DNA of 64,000 nt from Microbacteriaceae bacterium (GTDB lineage: Bacteria; Actinomycetota; Actinomycetes; Actinomycetales; Microbacteriaceae). The first letter of the stretch is position 1, and the number at the start of each line of letters is the position of its first letter. The stretch covers positions 186,001 through 250,000 of the forward strand of contig WQZN01000003.1 of assembly GCA_009780695.1 (NCBI GenBank), written 5' to 3'. The notes beneath the pieces were generated by a model, which worked only from the letters and a program-made list of their open reading frames with translations, was not told where the DNA came from and made no database searches. Made by a program: the position numbers and the translations under genes. Below are positions 61,305-64,000 of this stretch, piece by piece.

Positions 61305-61308
<4 letters not shown>

Positions 61309-63014
61309 GCGCCCGCAGACTCGCCACCCGTCTCGCGGCGGTGCTCGCGGCCTCCCTCGTCCTCGCGCTCTCGGCCTGCGCGACGATCCCGCGCAGCGGC
61401 GCGGTCGTGCGCGGCGGCTCGGTCGCCGCGCAGGACAACGGCTTCGATCAGATCGACTACCACCCGAACCCGCCGTCCGACGGCGAGAGCCAGCAGGACA
61501 TCCTCAACGGCTTCATCGACGCCGCGGTCAGCCCCGCAGGCGGCTACCAGGTCGCGCGCGCGTTCCTGTCCGACTCGTTCCGTGGCGAGTGGGACCCCGA
61601 CGCCTCGGTGACGGTCGACGACGCCGCGCAGCGGACGGCGCCCGTGCCGTCGGGCGCGTCCGAGCTGTCGATGTCGGTCACGCCCGTCGCCTTCATCGAC
61701 GGTGCGGGCGACTACCGCACGGCGGGTTCGCAGGCGCCGGTCACCCTCGGCTACTCGTTCGTGAAGCAGCACGGCCAGTGGCGCATCTCGAAGGCGCCGA
61801 ACGGCATCGTGATCGACGCGGCGCTGTTCCGGAACGTGTTCAGCTCGCACGCCCTCTACTTCTACAGCCCCGACTTCCGCTACCTCGTGCCCGACCTGCG
61901 CTGGTTCCCGTCGTCGTCGGCCTCGCTCGCGACCCGCATCGTCAAGGCGCTGCTCGCGGGGCCGTCGCCGTGGCTGCAGGATGCCGTCGCCACGGCCTTC
62001 CCGAAGGGGACCCAGCTCGCCGCGGGCTCGGTCGTCGTGCAGACGGGCACCGCCCAGGTCGCCCTCAACTCGGTCGCCGCCGGCGCGGACCAGACGACGA
62101 CCGTGCGCATGAACCAGCAGCTGGGGGAGAGCCTGACGGATGCGGCATCCCAGGTCTCGCTCAGCATCGGCGGGGTCCAGCAGGACGTCAGCACGGTCAC
62201 CCAGGCCGAGCGCGACCCGAGCGTGAGCGCGAACCCGCTCGTGCTGCAGAACGGCAAGTTCGGCTTCCTGGCGAGCAGCGCCTTCGTCGCCTTCAACGGC
62301 ATCGGCCCCGCCATCGCGGCGCTGCACGCGAGCGCCGCGACGGTCACGGCCGACGGCCGCACGGCCGCCGTGCTCGCGGGCGACGCGGTCTACGCCGTCA
62401 CGGCCTCGCAGTCGGCGCCCGTGCGCATCGACGCGCGCCCCGACCTGTTGCCGCCCGCGGTCGACAACAGCGACATCGTCTGGTCGGCGACGACCGACCC
62501 GCGCACACCCTTCGACGTGGCCGCAGCCGACGGCGCGACCGCGCAGATCAAGGCGAGCTGGCCCGACGCCCGCAGCCTGGTCTCCTTCTCCGTCTCGCGC
62601 GACGGCACCCGTCTGGCGGCACTCGTGCGCACCGAGGACGGGCGTGCGCACCTGATGGTCGCGGGCATCGTGCGCGACGCCAGGGGCCACCCGACCCGCA
62701 TCGGAGCGCCGGTCGACATCGGCGAGCTCGCCCTGAGCAAGGGCTACGCGCTGACCTGGACGGACGAGCTCACGGTCGCCGTGCTGGGCGCGAGCCCCCA
62801 GGGCGGCACCGCGATCATCTCGCAGGCGCTCGGGGACGCGGCCGCAGCCCCCCAGCCGGGGCCCGACGGCGGCGTCGGCATCACCGGGGGCAACCCGGCG
62901 GCGCAGCTCTGGGTGCGCACGGCACAGGGCGCCCTCGAGACGACGGCGGGCACCTCGTGGCAGCAGGTCGCCAAAGGCGTCGACATCCTCGCGGTGCAGC
63001 AGGGGCGCAACTAG
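61305..63014 (+). CDS. lpqB: LpqB lipoprotein, MtrAB accessory
   Basis: A 569-aa lipoprotein with lipobox LSAC at 22-25 (lipid Cys 25). The GerMN-like domain (LATRIVKALLAGPSPWLQDA, AFPKGTQLAAGSVV) is followed by a beta-propeller-like region (SVSRDGTRLAALVRTEDGRA). LpqB sits outside the membrane and modulates MtrB; loss affects division and wall homeostasis in actinobacteria. ATG 61305 follows CAGGAGG and overlaps mtrB. Last gene of the unit. Confidence 0.93.
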
Positions 63015-63111
63015 CGGCGAGTCGATTCGGCGGAGATGAGTCGATGAGGCGGATGCCGTCTTCGAGATGCTCCGCACGATCAGCCCGTTTCCGCGGGCGC
63101 GGCCCGGGCGG

Positions 63112-63120
63112 TTGTCCACA
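63112..63120 (+). other. Single DnaA-box-like site
   Basis: TTGTCCACA, the actinobacterial DnaA consensus, lies 53 bp before comF. Only one copy is seen, so it is not an origin; it may be a DnaA-regulated promoter or chance. The rest of 63015-63172 shows no gene. Confidence 0.35.
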
Positions 63121-63172
63121 GGTCGGCCCCACGCGCCCCGCAGGGGCGGCGCAGGCGCCAGGATGCCTGAGC

Positions 63173-63865
63173 ATGTGGGCCTCCCTCCGCGCCGCAGCGC
63201 TCGACGCCTGGGCCGTCGTCGCGCCGATCGACTGCGCGGGGTGCGGTGCGCCCGACCGCGGGCTGTGCGACGGCTGCCGGGCCGAGCTCGCGGCGGCCGT
63301 GCCGCGTCGGGAGTCCCTCGTGCGGCCCGACGGCACCGAGCTCGCGGTGTGGCACGCCTTCGACTACGGCGGCACCGCGCGCGGCATCCTGCTCGCCTTC
63401 AAGGACATGGGGCGCACGGATGTCGCGCCTGCGCTCGCCGCTGTCCTGCGCCGGCTCGTGCGCGCCGCCGCGGCCACGGCCCCGCCCGCCGCCCGCGGGC
63501 GGGTGGAACTCGTCGCCATCCCCTCGACCCGGGCCGCCTATCGTCGCCGCGGCTACGCGCAACTGCGCCTGCTGCTCGCCCGGGCGGGCTATCGCGAGGG
63601 GCGTCTGCTGCGCATCGCTAAACAGACACAAGATCAATCTCAGTTGAATACCACTGATCGGTTCACGAACCGTGAAGATTCGCTGACAGTGAGAGGAACG
63701 GGCACGGGGCGGTTCGCCCTGATCGTCGATGACATCGTCACGACGGGCGCCACGGTTTTGGCTGCTGATCAGGCACTGAGGAACGCGGGCGTCGAGGTGC
63801 TCGGCGTCGTCGCGCTCGCGCGCACGCGAAGGCGCTTTCCCCGCTGGGAATCCCGGGCGAAATAG
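63173..63865 (+). CDS. comF: ComF-family phosphoribosyltransferase-like protein
   Basis: A 230-aa protein. A four-Cys zinc motif (C21, C24, C32, C35) leads into the type I PRTase fold: VELVAIPSTRAAYRRRGYAQ and the PRPP loop FALIVDDIVTTGATVLAA. ComF links to DNA uptake in competent Gram-positives; in actinobacteria the role is untested. The stretch 63613-63705 (KQTQDQSQLNTTDRF and following) uses AT-rich codons not seen elsewhere in the gene and contains the perfect dyad CGGTTCACGAACCG at 63659-63672. It is between lpqB and an hpf-like gene, the usual order. Confidence 0.88.
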   Translation: MWASLRAAALDAWAVVAPIDCAGCGAPDRGLCDGCRAELAAAVPRRESLVRPDGTELAVWHAFDYGGTARGILLAFKDMGRTDVAPALAAVLRRLVRAAAATAPPAARGRVELVAIPSTRAAYRRRGYAQLRLLLARAGYREGRLLRIAKQTQDQSQLNTTDRFTNREDSLTVRGTGTGRFALIVDDIVTTGATVLAADQALRNAGVEVLGVVALARTRRRFPRWESRAK

Positions 63866-63979
63866 GCAGAAAAGGCTCGTGACAAGACCAGGCCTCGCAA
63901 CTACCTTTGGGGACACCAAGCAGGTGCATATGACTCATCGGCAAGGTCGGGGGAAATGCACCGTGAACAGGAGGTTGCG

Positions 63980-64000
63980 ATGGAAATCGACATCGTCGGA
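63980..64000 (+). CDS. hpf: Ribosome hibernation promoting factor (HPF/YfiA), first codons only
   Basis: ATG 63980 behind AGGAGG (63969-63974) reads MEIDIVG, the usual opening of actinobacterial long-form HPF, and the position after comF matches the conserved comF-hpf-secA order. Only seven codons lie within the window, so the call depends on this start and on context. The preceding gap 63866-63979 is AT-richer than average and should contain its promoter. Confidence 0.7.

Noticed and set aside
63015-63172. Replication origin near the DnaA-like box
   Set aside because: Only one box, no AT-rich unwinding region, and no dnaA, dnaN or gyrase genes.

Overview
The window looks like chromosomal DNA of a high-GC Gram-positive actinobacterium, most likely family Microbacteriaceae. 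This rests on the very high GC, frequent GTG and some TTG starts, many apparently leaderless genes, a WhiB protein, the mtrA-mtrB-lpqB-comF-(hpf) order, and manA beside a WhiB-type gene and DUF3499/DUF5719 genes. No species name can be given from the sequence alone. No rRNA, tRNA, CRISPR array, phage or intact insertion sequence was seen, and no gene-free stretch exceeds about 255 bp.

Region 1 (1-29040) is a cell-surface glycan locus. It opens with the end of a Wzm-like permease and its Wzt-like ATPase. A complete pseudaminic-acid-type nonulosonate pathway follows: PseB, PseC, an SpsF/PseF-type cytidylyltransferase, a fused PseG-PseH protein and PseI. Then come several family-2 and GT-B glycosyltransferases, a second Wzm/Wzt pair whose ATPase has a C-terminal carbohydrate-binding-type domain, polytopic GT-C or DUF2142 proteins, DUF2304, GalE and two tandem O-antigen-ligase-like proteins. 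A CWB2 surface protein (11432-13630) sits inside the locus. The simplest reading is synthesis, export and polymer attachment of a nonulosonate-containing wall polysaccharide. An acyl-CoA dehydrogenase closes the region.

Region 2 (29148-36159) is a conserved actinobacterial block: manA, a WhiB2-like regulator behind a palindromic promoter, a 980-aa glycosyltransferase/membrane protein, a DUF5719 protein, a small metallopeptidase-family protein and DUF3499.

Region 3 (36263-46609, minus strand) is a sortase-assembled pilus island. In transcription order it holds a LuxR-type regulator, a 1396-aa tip-adhesin-like protein, a major pilin with YPKN, E-box and LPFTG, a class C sortase, and a second pilin split by a one-base frameshift. 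Two of the three substrates have altered sorting signals, and a G8 tract precedes the adhesin start.

Region 4 (46751-64000) is the mtr neighbourhood. RDD and SpoIIM proteins, a MoxR/DUF58/DUF4350/DUF4129 cassette and a polytopic protein lead to mtrA-mtrB-lpqB, comF and the first codons of an hpf-like gene. An MFS transporter, an aquaporin and a second CWB2 protein lie between SpoIIM and DUF58.

Structural DNA is unusually rich: two long perfect terminators, a 62-bp perfect palindrome, a six-copy hairpin repeat confined to two convergent gene junctions, and a REP-like repeat that has entered the DUF58 coding sequence in frame.
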